NCBI RefSeq assembly: GCF_034676545.1
Contig: NZ_JAUCBZ010000015.1
Coordinates: 527,001 to 591,000 of the forward strand
Source of the DNA: Pararhodobacter sp.
GTDB taxonomy: Bacteria > Pseudomonadota > Alphaproteobacteria > Rhodobacterales > Rhodobacteraceae
Reading direction: 5' to 3'
DNA length: 64,000 nt
Part shown: piece by piece, positions 34,676 through 44,339 of the stretch
Layout: the number at the start of each line of letters is the position of its first letter
How positions within the stretch are numbered: position 1 is the stretch's first letter
Position numbers and translations under genes: made by a program
Notes under the pieces: generated by a model
Databases searched by the model: none
The model's input: the letters and a program-made list of their open reading frames with translations, nothing else
Told to the model about the DNA's origin: nothing

Positions 34676-37190
34676 TCAAGAAAGCGTCCGCTCAACCGTT
34701 TCCCGCTCAAAGATCTCGATCACGTCACCCTTGCGGATATCGTTGTAATTCTCGAACGCCATCCCGCATTCCTGACCCGAGATGACTTCCTTCACCTCGT
34801 CCTTGAAGCGTTTCAGCGTCTTCAGCGTCCCCTCGTGAATCACCACGTTATCGCGCAGCAAACGAACCCCAGCCGACCGACGAGCAACCCCTTCGGTAAC
34901 CAGACAGCCCGCAACCTTGCCGACATTCGACACGTTGAACACGTCGCGGATTTCCGCGTAGCCGATGAAGTTCTCACGCACCTCATCCGACAACAGACCC
35001 GAGGCCGCCGATTTGATGTCGTCGATCAGATCGTAGATGATCGAGTAATACCGGATCTCGACGCTCTTTTGCTGCGCCGACTGCCGCGCGGTCGCATTCG
35101 CCCGGACGTTGAAACCGATGATTGGCGCGCCCGATGCCTCGGCCAGACCAACATCCGAATCCGTGATCGCGCCGACCCCGTAATGCAAGACCCGCACGCG
35201 AACCTCGTCGTTGCCGACCTTTTCCAGCGCCTGTACGATCGCCTCGGCAGAACCCTGCACGTCGGCTTTCACCAGCACCGGCAGTTCCGCGACGGTCTGG
35301 TCAGCCTTGGCCTTGGCCATCAACTGTTCCAGGGTTGTCGCAGCACCCACGGCCGCGCGTTTGTCTTTCGCCGCTTGCTCACGATAGGCCGCGATCTCCC
35401 GCGCCTGCGCTTCGGTATCGACGACGTTCAGCGTATCGCCAGCCTCCGGCGTGCCGTTCAGACCCAGCACCTCGACCGGAACCGATGGCCCCGCTTCGTC
35501 CACACGGTCGCCTTGGTCGTTGATCAGCGCGCGCACCTTGCCCCACTGCTCGCCGACGACAAAGATGTCGCCTTTGCGCAGGGTGCCGTGCTGCACCAGA
35601 ACCGTTGCGACGGGGCCGCGGCCCACGTCCAGTTTGGCCTCGATGACCGCACCTTGTGCCGAGCGATTCGGGTTGGCCACCAGTTCGAGAATCTCCGCCT
35701 GCAGCGCAACGGCTTCGAGCAACGAATCGAGACCTTTACCCGTCAGCGCCGAAACCTCGACGTCCTGCACATCGCCGCCCATCGCCTCGACAACGACCTC
35801 GTGCTGCAGCAACTGCGTGCGTACCCGGTTCGGGTCCGCGCGGCTTGTCGCATTTGTTGATCGCGACGATCATCGGCACACCGGCTGCTTTGGCGTGATT
35901 GATCGCCTCGACGGTCTGCGGCATCACCGAGTCATCGGCGGCGACCACAAGGATCACAACGTCGGTGACCTGTGCCCCGCGCGAACGCATCGACGTGAAG
36001 GCGGCGTGGCCCGGCGTGTCAAGGAAGCACAGCACCGCACCAGATTCGGTGGTGACTTGATACGCCCCGATATGCTGCGTGATCCCGCCCGCTTCGCCCG
36101 ACACCACATGGGTCTTGCGAATGGCGTCCAGCAGCGAGGTCTTGCCGTGGTCGACGTGGCCCATGATCGTCACGATCGGTGGGCGCGGCTTGAGATCCTC
36201 GGCCTTGTCCTCGACGCTGTCGATGCTCTGTTCGACGTCAGCGTCGGACACGCGCACGATGCGGTGGCCGAATTCCTCGATCACCAGTTCGGCAGTATCG
36301 GCATCAATCGCCTCATTCATCGAGACCATCATGCCCATTTTCATCAGCGTCTTGACGATGTCAGCCGCACGTTCCGCCATACGATTGGCCAATTCCTGGA
36401 CAATGATGGTTTCCGGCACCCGCACATCGCGCACTTGCTTTTCGGCTTTTTGGCCGAGGCCCAACGCCTTGGCGCGGGCTTTTTCCTGCTTGCGCTTCAT
36501 CGCCGCAACCGAGCGATGGCGTCCGCCCTCACCCTCGAGTGCGGAGTTCAGCGTCAGCTTGCCCGAACGACGGCTTGTATCGCCGGCGCGCGCCTTGCCG
36601 CGTGTGCCACGATCATCGCGCTCACGGTCGGTCTTGCGCGGCGTTGGCGTCGCACCACCCCGAACCGGACCGCGATCCTGGCTGCGATCGGCGGGCTTTT
36701 CGGCGGCAGGCGCTTGCGCGACAGCCTCGGCTGCCTTTTCCGCTTGCTCGGCTTGCTTGGCATCCGCAGCGATGCGGGCCTCTTCTTCTTCTTTGGCCTT
36801 GCGCGCTTCTTCGCGCTCACGCTCTTCGCGCTCTTTGTCCTCGATATCCTGCCGACGGCGCTCGCGCTCTTCTTCGCGGGCCTTCTCCTCGGCCTCACGC
36901 GCCAGCGCGTCATCCGCCTCGCGGGCTTTCGCCGCGCGAACCGCTGTCAGGCGACGCTCGAGTTCTGCTTCGGAAATACCGGCCGGGCGGCGGCCCGAAG
37001 CCCCACCCTGCGCGTTCTTTTTCGCCGCGTTATCCACGGAAGGAGCCGCAGCACCCGGCTTGGGCACGACGACGCGCTTGCGCTTGGTTTCTACAACCAC
37101 CGCCTTGGTACGACCATGGCTGAAGCTTTGCTTCACCTGACCAGGGGTCCCGCGCAGTCCAAGGGGTTTTTTGCCGTCAGTATCGCTCAT
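34676..37190 (-). CDS. infB: Translation initiation factor IF-2, frame broken near 35840
   Basis: Read from the ATG at 37190, the N-terminal part has the IF2_N segments, a Lys/Glu/Arg-rich coiled region (aa about 75-160) and the G domain: GHVDHGKTS, DTPGHAAF and NKCD. The frame then runs into nonsense (DKPRGPEPG). The C-terminal part (LLQHEVVVEAMGGD to ERETVERTLS) continues in the next frame down to 34676. Family members read KPxADP here, so two bases appear to be lost between 35837 and 35842. Joined length would be about 838 residues, normal for an alphaproteobacterium. The rest shows no decay, so a sequence error is the best explanation; infB is essential. Last gene of the rimP operon, 8 nt after ylxR. 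Confidence 0.93.
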
Positions 37191-37198
37191 GCGTCTCG

Positions 37199-37819
37199 TC
37201 AATCCTCTCCGGCGGTCACACCGCCGTCACGCTCGCGCAATCGTGCGAGCTTCGCCGCTTCCTCTACTACACGCTTCGAGAGACCACCAGCGGCAAGCGC
37301 CGCATGTATCACATGTTCCCGACCGAATGCCAAACCGATTTCACCAGCGCTTAAACAGCCGATATAGGTTTTATCGCCTTCGGGCGCGCGTAGTTTTGTT
37401 TTGCCCCGTTCAGACCCATCATGAGCCTGAATCAGCACTTTAGCATCGCCTTTTTGCAGCCAGTCGCGGGTCTTTTCATAGCCCGCTACGGCTTTGCCGG
37501 CTTTACGCGCCAGCGAAAGCGAATCGATAACCCGGCGGGTGATCAGATCATGGACCTGGTCCGCCAATCCCTCGGGCGGCGTGACTTGCGTCTTGGCCGC
37601 CCGCGAGAACAGGCGGCGCTTGACCGCCTGCTCAATGGCCGAACGATCGGCCGATACATACATCCCGCGCCCCGGCAGCTTGCCGGCAACATCGGGCACA
37701 ACCACCGCATCCGGCCCGACCACAAACCGGATCAGACCGCCGCGCGGCTTGCTCTCGCCGGTGACGATGCACCGTCTTTCGGGCTCGTCACGGTCCTTGG
37801 TGCGGCCACCGCGCGTCAT
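37199..37819 (-). CDS. YlxR-domain RNA-binding protein with L7Ae-like C-terminus
   Basis: 206 residues. The N-terminal DUF448/YlxR domain (about 10-90) has ERRCIVTGESKPRGGLIRFV and GRGMYVSADR; the C-terminal part (about 95-190) resembles the L7Ae/L30e ribosomal fold (SLARKAGKAVAGYEKT). Fused YlxR-L7Ae proteins between nusA and infB are usual in alphaproteobacteria and are thought to bind RNA or act as nucleoid-associated regulators. It starts 10 nt after nusA and ends 8 nt before infB. Confidence 0.9.
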   Translation of the reverse strand: MTRGGRTKDRDEPERRCIVTGESKPRGGLIRFVVGPDAVVVPDVAGKLPGRGMYVSADRSAIEQAVKRRLFSRAAKTQVTPPEGLADQVHDLITRRVIDSLSLARKAGKAVAGYEKTRDWLQKGDAKVLIQAHDGSERGKTKLRAPEGDKTYIGCLSAGEIGLAFGREHVIHAALAAGGLSKRVVEEAAKLARLRERDGGVTAGED

Positions 37820-37829
37820 GCGCTACGCC

Positions 37830-39446
37830 TCAGGCCTGGTCCTCGTCGCTCTCGTCAGCGTCGAGGTCCTCTTCGTCGCCCTCCAGTTCCGCGGGATCGA
37901 CCCAGCCAAGCTGGATGCGCGCGGTCATGATCAGGTGCTGCGCTTCTTCAAGGCTCATGTCCAGATGCTCGAGCAAGCCTTGATCCTTGATGCGCTGCCC
38001 GTCAACACTGGTCCAGCCACCGGCCAATTCCCAGTCTGCACAGGTCGCGAAATCTTCCAGCGTTTTCACACCATCCTTGGCCAGCGCCTCGATCATCTGC
38101 GGGGTCAACCCCTCGTAGGTGATCAGGCTGTCATCCGCGCCCAGCGCACGCGCAGCCTCGATGGCGGCGGTGTTCTTGGCTTCGATCTTGTCGCGGGCAC
38201 GCGCCTGCAATTCGGTCGCGGTGTCGTCGTCAAAGCCGTCGATCGACAGCAATTCGTCAACCTCGACATAGGCAACCTCTTCGAGGGTCGCAAAGCCTTC
38301 GGCAACCAGCAACTGCGCCATCATCTCGTCGATGTCCAGAGCGTCCATGAACAGCGCGGTCCGTTCGGCAAACTCTGCCTGACGACGCGCGGATTTATCG
38401 GATTCGGTCATGATGTCGATGTCGAGACCGGTCAACTGGCTGGCCAGACGCACGTTCTGACCCCGGCGACCAATCGCCAGCGACAGTTGCTCATCAGGCA
38501 CCACAACCTCGATGCGGGCCGCGTCCTCGTCGATCACGACCTTGCTGACTTCGGCAGGCTGCAACGCGTTGACCAGGAAAGTCGCCTGATCTTCGTTCCA
38601 CGGAATGATGTCGATCTTCTCGCCCTGCAACTCGTTCACCACGGCTTGCACACGGCTGCCGCGCATACCGACGCAAGCGCCGACCGGATCAATCGAGTTG
38701 TCATAGCTGATGACGGCGATCTTGGCGCGCGAACCGGGGTCACGGGCGACGGCCTTGATCTCGATGATGCCGTCATAGATTTCCGGCACTTCCATCTTGA
38801 ACAGCGCGGCCATGAACTCGGGCGCGGTGCGCGACAGGAACACCTGCGGGCCACGGGCCTCACGCCGAACGTCCTTGATGAAGCAGCGAATGCGGTCGTT
38901 CGGGCGATAGGTCTCGCGGCCGATCTTCTCGTTGCGGCGCAGGATGCCTTCGCCACGACCGATATCGACGATGATATTGCCGTATTCCTCGCGCTTGACG
39001 ACACCGTTGATGATGGTCTGCGCGCGGTCCTTGAATTCCTCGTACTGACGATCCCGCTCGGCCTCACGGACCTTTTGCAAGATCACCTGCTTGGCGGATT
39101 GCGCGGCGATGCGGCCCAGCTCGACCGGCGGCACTTCTTCGATGATCTCATCCCCGACGACGGCCCCGGGCTTGTAAGCCTGCGCCTGCTCGACGGTTAG
39201 TTCCGCATGATAGTTTTCCAGCAGATCGTCCTCGACCACGGTGCGCACGCGGGTAAAGGTCGCGCGGCCGATTTTGCGGTCGATGTGAACACGAATGTCC
39301 ATGTCAGCGCCATACCGCGACTTGGCGGCGCGGGCGAGACTGTCCTCCATCGCCTGAACAACCAGTTCAGGGTCGATCAGTTTCTCACGCGCGACCGCTT
39401 CGGCGGTTTGCAACAGTTCGAGTTGATTGGCACTGGTGATGGCCAT
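37830..39446 (-). CDS. nusA: Transcription termination/antitermination protein NusA
   Basis: 538 residues: N-terminal RNA polymerase-binding domain (1-130), S1 domain (about 135-200, RNEKIGRETYRPNDRI), KH1 and KH2 domains (about 200-345, with GACVGMRGSRVQAVVNEL and LAIGRRGQNVRLA), then two acidic repeats and an acidic tail. Long C-terminal helix-hairpin repeats are typical for proteobacterial NusA. GGAGG precedes the ATG, which sits 4 nt after rimP. It modulates pausing, termination and antitermination. Confidence 0.96.
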   Translation of the reverse strand: MAITSANQLELLQTAEAVAREKLIDPELVVQAMEDSLARAAKSRYGADMDIRVHIDRKIGRATFTRVRTVVEDDLLENYHAELTVEQAQAYKPGAVVGDEIIEEVPPVELGRIAAQSAKQVILQKVREAERDRQYEEFKDRAQTIINGVVKREEYGNIIVDIGRGEGILRRNEKIGRETYRPNDRIRCFIKDVRREARGPQVFLSRTAPEFMAALFKMEVPEIYDGIIEIKAVARDPGSRAKIAVISYDNSIDPVGACVGMRGSRVQAVVNELQGEKIDIIPWNEDQATFLVNALQPAEVSKVVIDEDAARIEVVVPDEQLSLAIGRRGQNVRLASQLTGLDIDIMTESDKSARRQAEFAERTALFMDALDIDEMMAQLLVAEGFATLEEVAYVEVDELLSIDGFDDDTATELQARARDKIEAKNTAAIEAARALGADDSLITYEGLTPQMIEALAKDGVKTLEDFATCADWELAGGWTSVDGQRIKDQGLLEHLDMSLEEAQHLIMTARIQLGWVDPAELEGDEEDLDADESDEDQA

Positions 39447-39449
39447 GTA

Positions 39450-40052
39450 TCACTCCTCCTCGGAAGCGGTATCGGTTTCGATGTCGTCAAATTCGGCTTC
39501 GTTGATCACCCCGGCGCTTTTGCGGGCGCGCAGGGTTTCGGCAATCAGGTCGTCGGTCAGAACCAGCTTCGCGTCGGAAAGCCAGTCAAACTGCAATCCG
39601 ATGATCACCGGCTCGCCCTGATCCTCGATCTCGATCAGAATCTCGTTATCCTCGACGCCTTGCAGAATGCCCTTGAAGCGGCGGCGCCCGTCGATCAACT
39701 CAACGGTTTCGATCCGCGCCTCGTAGCCGGAATAGGTCTCGAAATCCTTGAGCCGGGTCAGTGGGCGGTCGATGCCGGGGCTGGAGACCTCAAGCACATA
39801 GGCATCCTCAAGCGGATCATCAACGTCGAGAACCGCAGACACCATCGTGGTGATCTCGCCCAGATCGTCGATCTCGATGCCACCTTCGGCGCGGTCCGCC
39901 ATGATTTGCAGGATGCGGGTCTTGCCCGACATCAGACGCAGACGCACCAGTTCAAAGCCCCCAACCTCGATGGCGGGGCGGACAATCTCGGCAAGACGGC
40001 GATCAATCGACGTCCGGGCGACGAGATCATTGGTGTCGCTGTGCTCGCTCAT
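39450..40052 (-). CDS. rimP: Ribosome maturation factor RimP
   Basis: 200 residues: N-terminal domain with ELVRLRLMSGKTRILQIMAD and DLGEITTMVSAVLDVDDPL, followed by YVLEVSSPGIDRPLTRLKDF, the family signature, and a C-terminal SH3-like domain. It helps 30S subunit maturation. GGAGG lies 9 nt before the ATG. First gene of the rimP-nusA-ylxR-infB operon behind a structured leader. Confidence 0.95.
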   Translation of the reverse strand: MSEHSDTNDLVARTSIDRRLAEIVRPAIEVGGFELVRLRLMSGKTRILQIMADRAEGGIEIDDLGEITTMVSAVLDVDDPLEDAYVLEVSSPGIDRPLTRLKDFETYSGYEARIETVELIDGRRRFKGILQGVEDNEILIEIEDQGEPVIIGLQFDWLSDAKLVLTDDLIAETLRARKSAGVINEAEFDDIETDTASEEE

Positions 40053-40077
40053 GGTGCGAACCTCCAGAAATGAAAAA

Positions 40078-40095
40078 ACGGGCCAAGCGGCCCGT
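40078..40095 (-). terminator. Leader hairpin with U tract ahead of rimP (possible attenuator)
   Basis: On the minus strand a perfect 7-bp stem ACGGGCC/GGCCCGT with a 4-nt loop is followed at once by TTTTTT, 25 nt before the rimP start and about 50-67 nt after the predicted transcription start. It has the form of an intrinsic terminator inside the 5' leader. Confidence 0.65.
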
Positions 40096-40151
40096 GAAAA
40101 ATCTCGGTGGCGCTTCCGGGTTTGGACCCCGCAGCAGCCGCTGTTGAGGGC

Positions 40152-40180
40152 GATATACGCCCATGTCCGGTAAACTTCAA
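40152..40180 (-). promoter_or_regulatory. Promoter of the rimP-nusA-ylxR-infB operon
   Basis: On the minus strand TTGAAG (40175-40180), exactly 17 nt, TATATC (40152-40157). Transcription would start near 40145, giving a leader of about 93 nt with small GC-rich stems and the hairpin at 40078-40095. Confidence 0.7.
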
Positions 40181-40255
40181 GGGATAACTCGGGAACCGCT
40201 GTTTTCTATCCGTGGCGCGGCGCATAGGAGGGAAAGGCCCAGCCTCAGGAGTCCC

Positions 40256-41149
40256 ATGACCCAGCCTCTCTCACGTCGTCTGTTCCTGTCGCTCGCCGGG
40301 GCGGCCGTAGTGTTGCGCGCACACCCCGCCGAAGCGATTGCGACGCGGCCCGATACGGTGGTGATCTGGCAGGGCGAGGGCGCGCATTTCGGCGGTTTCT
40401 CGGCGCTGGAGCTGAGTTCCGATCGCACGCGCATGTTGACAATCAGCGACCGGGGCTTTGCCGTGCGGGCGCGGCTTCATCGCGATGCCAGTGGGCGGTT
40501 GACCAGCATTGAGCCGATTGAGCAATTCGCCCTGCGCGACCGTGACGGCACTGCGCTGACGGGGGGGCGCGCCGATGTCGAGGGCATGGACCAGCGCCCC
40601 GACGGCAGCCTGTTCTTGTCCTTCGAAGGCGGGCGGCGCACGCGGGTCATGCGCCAGCCAAGCGACCGCGCACCCGCCGAGCCCCTGCCGCGGCACCCCG
40701 ATTGGGCCAACTTGCGCGGCAACGGTGGGCTCGAGGCTTTGGCGGTTGACGCAACGGGGGCCGTGTTCACGATCCCGGAAAGCCCGGTTGATGGTCGGTT
40801 TCCGATCTATCGGTTTGACGGGCGCGCCTGGTCGGTGGTCGCGCAACTGCGGGCACAGGGCGGATTCGCGCCGGTCGGTGCGGATTTCGGGCCGGACGGA
40901 AACCTGTACCTGTTGGAACGCAATTTCCGACTCGCGTTCTTTGCCACCCGAATTAGCCGCTTGCGTCCGCAAGGTCTGGGAGTGCGCGAGGTTCTGGTGG
41001 AGACCGGCTACGGCGTTCTGGACAATCATGAGGGCATCAGCATCACCCGCGACGCAGCCGGCCAGCTCTGGGCAACGACGATTTCCGACGACAACCAGAA
41101 CCGGTTTCAGCGCACCGAACTGGCCGAATTCGCCCTGCCCGACGCGTGA
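40256..41149 (+). CDS. Phytase-like/esterase-like secreted protein (PF13449 type)
   Basis: 297 residues from the ATG at 40256 (AGGAG upstream). The N-terminus is a twin-arginine signal (SRRLFLSLAGAAVVL with cleavage after AEA). The mature part carries the esterase-like activity of phytase pattern: a beta-propeller with FGGFSALELSSD, ADVEGMDQRPDGSLFLSFEG, NGGLEALAV, and DNHEGISITRDAAG near the C-terminus. Periplasmic or secreted, substrate unknown, perhaps phosphoesters. It is divergent from rimP and convergent with the peptidase gene. Confidence 0.82.
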   Translation: MTQPLSRRLFLSLAGAAVVLRAHPAEAIATRPDTVVIWQGEGAHFGGFSALELSSDRTRMLTISDRGFAVRARLHRDASGRLTSIEPIEQFALRDRDGTALTGGRADVEGMDQRPDGSLFLSFEGGRRTRVMRQPSDRAPAEPLPRHPDWANLRGNGGLEALAVDATGAVFTIPESPVDGRFPIYRFDGRAWSVVAQLRAQGGFAPVGADFGPDGNLYLLERNFRLAFFATRISRLRPQGLGVREVLVETGYGVLDNHEGISITRDAAGQLWATTISDDNQNRFQRTELAEFALPDA

Positions 41150-41156
41150 TCAGTGG

Positions 41157-42146
41157 CTAGTCGGCGTCGAGCAGGAACTTCTCATCCCGCAGACCATCCA
41201 TGACCCGCACCAATTCGGACGTGATCCCCGGCTCGGACAACGCATGTCCGGCCATCGGCACCAACCGAAACGTGCTGCCCGCCCATTTTCGGTGCAGATT
41301 CCAGGCGGTCGTCGGCGGGCAAATCATGTCGAATTGCCCCTGCACAATGGCCCCGCGCACATCCTTGATGCGCCACAGATCCTGCATCAGCTGACCGTCG
41401 CGCGCAAAAAAGCAATTGTTGGTGAAATAATGATTCTCAAGCCGGGAAAAGGCGCGTGCATAATCCACCGGGGTCTCGAAATAGGCGCGGGTTTCCACCG
41501 TGGCCAAGGCGTTCTCCCAATCCGCCCAGAGCCGGGAAAAGCGGGCCTCCAGCGAAAAATCTGCGCTGAACAACCGTCGATGATAGGCGGCGATCAGATC
41601 ATGGCGTTCGTCCTCGGGAATGAGATCCACGAAACGCGCCCAGTGTTCCGGAAAGAACCGCCCCGCCCCGCCGCCATAGAACCAGTCCAATTCGTCCTGC
41701 GTGCCCAGAAACACCCCGCGCAGCACCAGATACGCCGCGCGATCCGGGTGCGCCTGCGCATAGGCCAGCGCCAGTGTCGCGCCCCAACTGCCACCGAAAC
41801 AAAGCCAACGCCGGATGCCCAGCACGCTGCGAATCGCCTCGATATCGGCAATCAGGTGTTGCGTTGTGTTGGCCTCGACGCTGGCATGCGGCCTTGAACG
41901 CCCACAGCCGCGCTGATCGAACAGGATCACACGGTAATACGACGGATCAAAAAACCGCCGCATCATCGGGCTGGACCCGCCACCCGGCCCGCCATGCAAG
42001 ACGATAACCGGCACCCCGGCAGGGTTGCCGCATTGCTCCATATAGACCGTGTGGCCATTGCCCACGTCCAGCATCCGCCGATCAAAAGGCTCGATCGGGG
42101 GGTACAGATAATACGATGCGCGCTTTTGTTCGTGGGACTTGTCCAT
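41157..42146 (-). CDS. pip: Proline iminopeptidase
   Basis: 329 residues from the ATG at 42146. Alpha/beta hydrolase with the HGGPGGGSSP oxyanion segment, nucleophile elbow FGGSWGATLAL (catalytic Ser), QFDMICPP near the catalytic Asp, and the histidine in MAGHALSEP. It removes N-terminal proline from peptides in the cytoplasm. The longer open frame upstream lies over ubiG and is not coding. Divergent from ubiG, with a 72-nt gap. Confidence 0.93.
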   Translation of the reverse strand: MDKSHEQKRASYYLYPPIEPFDRRMLDVGNGHTVYMEQCGNPAGVPVIVLHGGPGGGSSPMMRRFFDPSYYRVILFDQRGCGRSRPHASVEANTTQHLIADIEAIRSVLGIRRWLCFGGSWGATLALAYAQAHPDRAAYLVLRGVFLGTQDELDWFYGGGAGRFFPEHWARFVDLIPEDERHDLIAAYHRRLFSADFSLEARFSRLWADWENALATVETRAYFETPVDYARAFSRLENHYFTNNCFFARDGQLMQDLWRIKDVRGAIVQGQFDMICPPTTAWNLHRKWAGSTFRLVPMAGHALSEPGITSELVRVMDGLRDEKFLLDAD

Positions 42147-42218
42147 AACTCGGTCTATATACCTCCCGTGAACCCTATTCCACGGGAAGCCGGGACAAAA
42201 CGCAAGCCGGAGCGCAGG

Positions 42219-42956
42219 ATGAGTACGACAACAATTGACCCCGCCGAAGTCGCCAAGTTCGAGGCGATGGCCGCCGAATGGTGGAATCCGCACGGCAAGT
42301 TCAAACCGCTGCACATGCTCAACCCCTGCCGGCTGGACTATATCACCAGCCAGATCGCCGCCGAATTCGGGCGCGACCTGACGAAACCGCGGCCGTTTGA
42401 CGGGCTGCGCCTGCTGGATATCGGCTGCGGGGGCGGGCTGTTGGCGGAACCGATGGCGCGATTGGGGGCCGAGGTTGTCGGCGCGGATGCGGCGGCCGGG
42501 AATATCCCGGTGGCGCAACTGCATGCCGAGCAATCCGGGCTGAAGATCGACTATCGCCACACCACCGCCGAGGATCTGGCCACGGCGGGTGAGCAATTCG
42601 ATGTGGTGCTGAATATGGAAGTGGTCGAGCATGTCGCCGATCCGCTGGCCTATCTGACGGCGTGTCACGACTTGTTGAAGCCGGGCGGGTTGATGGTCTG
42701 CTCGACGATCAACCGGAACCCGAAAAGCTATGCCGTGGCGATTGTCGGCGCCGAAGTTGTCATGCGTTGGCTGCCGCGCGGTACGCATGAATGGCGCAAA
42801 TTCATCACGCCGGATGAGTTGTATGATCTGCTGCGAACGGCCGGGCTGGATCCGGTGGATCGCAAGGGCATGGTGTTCAATCCGGTGTTCTGGAGCTGGT
42901 CGCTGTCCGAGCGTGACCTGTCGGTGAATTACGTCACCACATCAATCAGGCGCTGA
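42219..42956 (+). CDS. ubiG: Ubiquinone biosynthesis O-methyltransferase
   Basis: 245 residues from the ATG at 42219. Family opening KFEAMAAEWWNPHGKFKPLH with the RLDYI segment, SAM motif LDIGCGGGLLAEP, GADAAAGNI, MEVVEHVADP, and TINRNPKSY. UbiG carries out the two O-methylations of ubiquinone synthesis at the membrane. Its 3' end overlaps the convergent HD hydrolase gene by 11 nt. Confidence 0.95.
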   Translation: MSTTTIDPAEVAKFEAMAAEWWNPHGKFKPLHMLNPCRLDYITSQIAAEFGRDLTKPRPFDGLRLLDIGCGGGLLAEPMARLGAEVVGADAAAGNIPVAQLHAEQSGLKIDYRHTTAEDLATAGEQFDVVLNMEVVEHVADPLAYLTACHDLLKPGGLMVCSTINRNPKSYAVAIVGAEVVMRWLPRGTHEWRKFITPDELYDLLRTAGLDPVDRKGMVFNPVFWSWSLSERDLSVNYVTTSIRR

Positions 42957-43548
42957 CGGCGTCGATTTCCGCGGTCAATTGAGTATGCCGGGCGATGAAC
43001 TCGGCGCGGACCTCGGCGGGCATCCGGGGCGAGATGCGCAATGCCTTGGCTTCGACAGACGGTTTGCCGAAGTATTTATCGGCCTCGGCGGGCGTGAACC
43101 CGGCGATCTGCGTGGCCTCCAACCACGCGCTGACCGTATCGGCCCGCTTGATGAGCGTCTTGATCGCCTTTGGCAAAACCGCCGGAAGCCCGAACCGGAT
43201 GTGGATCGCCGCCGTCAGCCGTTGGTCCAGTGCGCCGTAATCCGGCCCGACGGCGGCTTTGACCGGCGAAATCATGTCGCCGATCACATATTCGGGCGCA
43301 TCATGCAGCAGGGCGGCCAATCGCCATTTCGGCCCGATGGAGGGCTCCAATCGGCCCACCAACCCCTCGACCAGCAGCGAATGCTCGGCGACGGAATAGG
43401 GCCAGTCGCCGGTCGTTTGCCCATTCCAACGGGCGACAAACGCCAGCCCATGCGCAATATCCTCCAATTCGATATCAACCGGAGTCGGATCGAGCAGATC
43501 GAGGCGACGCCCTGAAAGCATCCGTTGCCAAGCGCGCGCCTGTTTCAT
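42946..43548 (-). CDS. HD-domain phosphohydrolase (YfbR/5'-deoxynucleotidase-like)
   Basis: 200 residues from the ATG at 43548. The metal motif is spread as usual: the histidine in VAEHSLLV, LHDAPEYVIGDM, and the later D in KRADTVSAWLEA. This pattern fits HD-family nucleotidases that clear deoxynucleoside monophosphates; other nucleotide phosphohydrolase roles are possible. The open frame upstream of 43548 has no start site support. It overlaps the ubiG stop convergently. Confidence 0.82.
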   Translation of the reverse strand: MKQARAWQRMLSGRRLDLLDPTPVDIELEDIAHGLAFVARWNGQTTGDWPYSVAEHSLLVEGLVGRLEPSIGPKWRLAALLHDAPEYVIGDMISPVKAAVGPDYGALDQRLTAAIHIRFGLPAVLPKAIKTLIKRADTVSAWLEATQIAGFTPAEADKYFGKPSVEAKALRISPRMPAEVRAEFIARHTQLTAEIDAVSA

Positions 43549-43648
43549 GGGGATATCCACCGTTGAGAAGACCGGAGCAGTCGATACCCAATCCTCTTGC
43601 CCCGGTAAAGCCATTGATCGCGGGGCCAACACCAGGAGCGCCAACGGA

Positions 43649-44260
43649 TCAGCCCAGGACAGGCAGGACCAGCAGGACAAAGACCGCCATCAAGACGCCA
43701 CCCACGACAACCACCGCGCCGCGGGACAGGATGTTTCTGCGCCGGGAGATTTGGGGCGCGGCGTCGGGCGCATCAATCACAGGCTCTGGCGTTGGGTCGC
43801 TGTCATCCATCCAGGCTTGGGCGGAAAGGATGGAATAGCGCGCCTCCTCAACTGTCTGGGTTGCATCGTCGTCCAGGGCGCCGCGATAGCCGGAACCATA
43901 GGGGGTTCGCACGGCTTTGTTGGTCCCCAAATCGCGAACAACATGCATCAAGCCATCAATATTGATGGCAGAAACGGTGCCATCCTTAGCCCGCGCCACG
44001 GCGTCTTCGACCTGCGTTATGGCGGCGGCGTTCTCCGGTTCCGGGGTCTGGAGTGTGTCCGCCGTCGCACTGCTCTTGCGTCGCCGCGAGGTGCGCAGAT
44101 TCGGCCATTTCCCCATGAGTGTTGCCCGCCGCGCAGGTGGTTTTGGCACAGAATTCGGATTGCGCAGCAACCCGACCCTTGCCTGCCGCTCAAGCCGTTG
44201 ACGGCGGCGCGTTGCCGCACAGTCCGAGCGATCAATGGCAACACTATCAGACACGTTCAC
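43649..44260 (-). CDS. Hypothetical C-terminally anchored membrane protein
   Basis: 203 residues. A basic, Arg-rich N-terminal third, an acidic middle (AITQVEDAVARAKDGTVSAI, then DGLMHVVRDLGTNKAVR), and one C-terminal membrane helix (GAVVVVGGVLMAVFVLLVLP) preceded by SRRRNIL. This is the layout of a tail-anchored inner-membrane protein with most of the chain in the cytoplasm. I do not recognise a domain. Its gene stands alone between secB and the HD hydrolase, all on the minus strand. Confidence 0.7.
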   Translation of the reverse strand: MNVSDSVAIDRSDCAATRRRQRLERQARVGLLRNPNSVPKPPARRATLMGKWPNLRTSRRRKSSATADTLQTPEPENAAAITQVEDAVARAKDGTVSAINIDGLMHVVRDLGTNKAVRTPYGSGYRGALDDDATQTVEEARYSILSAQAWMDDSDPTPEPVIDAPDAAPQISRRRNILSRGAVVVVGGVLMAVFVLLVLPVLG

Positions 44261-44339
44261 AACCCACTCTCGCCTGAAATCAAGCCTCAGACTGCCAGAA
44301 AGGTGTTAACAACTTCTTCGCATCGCCAAAATAGCAAAC

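Noticed and set aside
35451..37367. Long plus-strand frames opposite infB
   Set aside because: Shadows of the infB N-terminal and G-domain codons. They do not account for the break in infB.
40096..40160. A possible tRNA (like metY) in the rimP leader
   Set aside because: No cloverleaf with a T arm and acceptor stem can be formed; small stems only.
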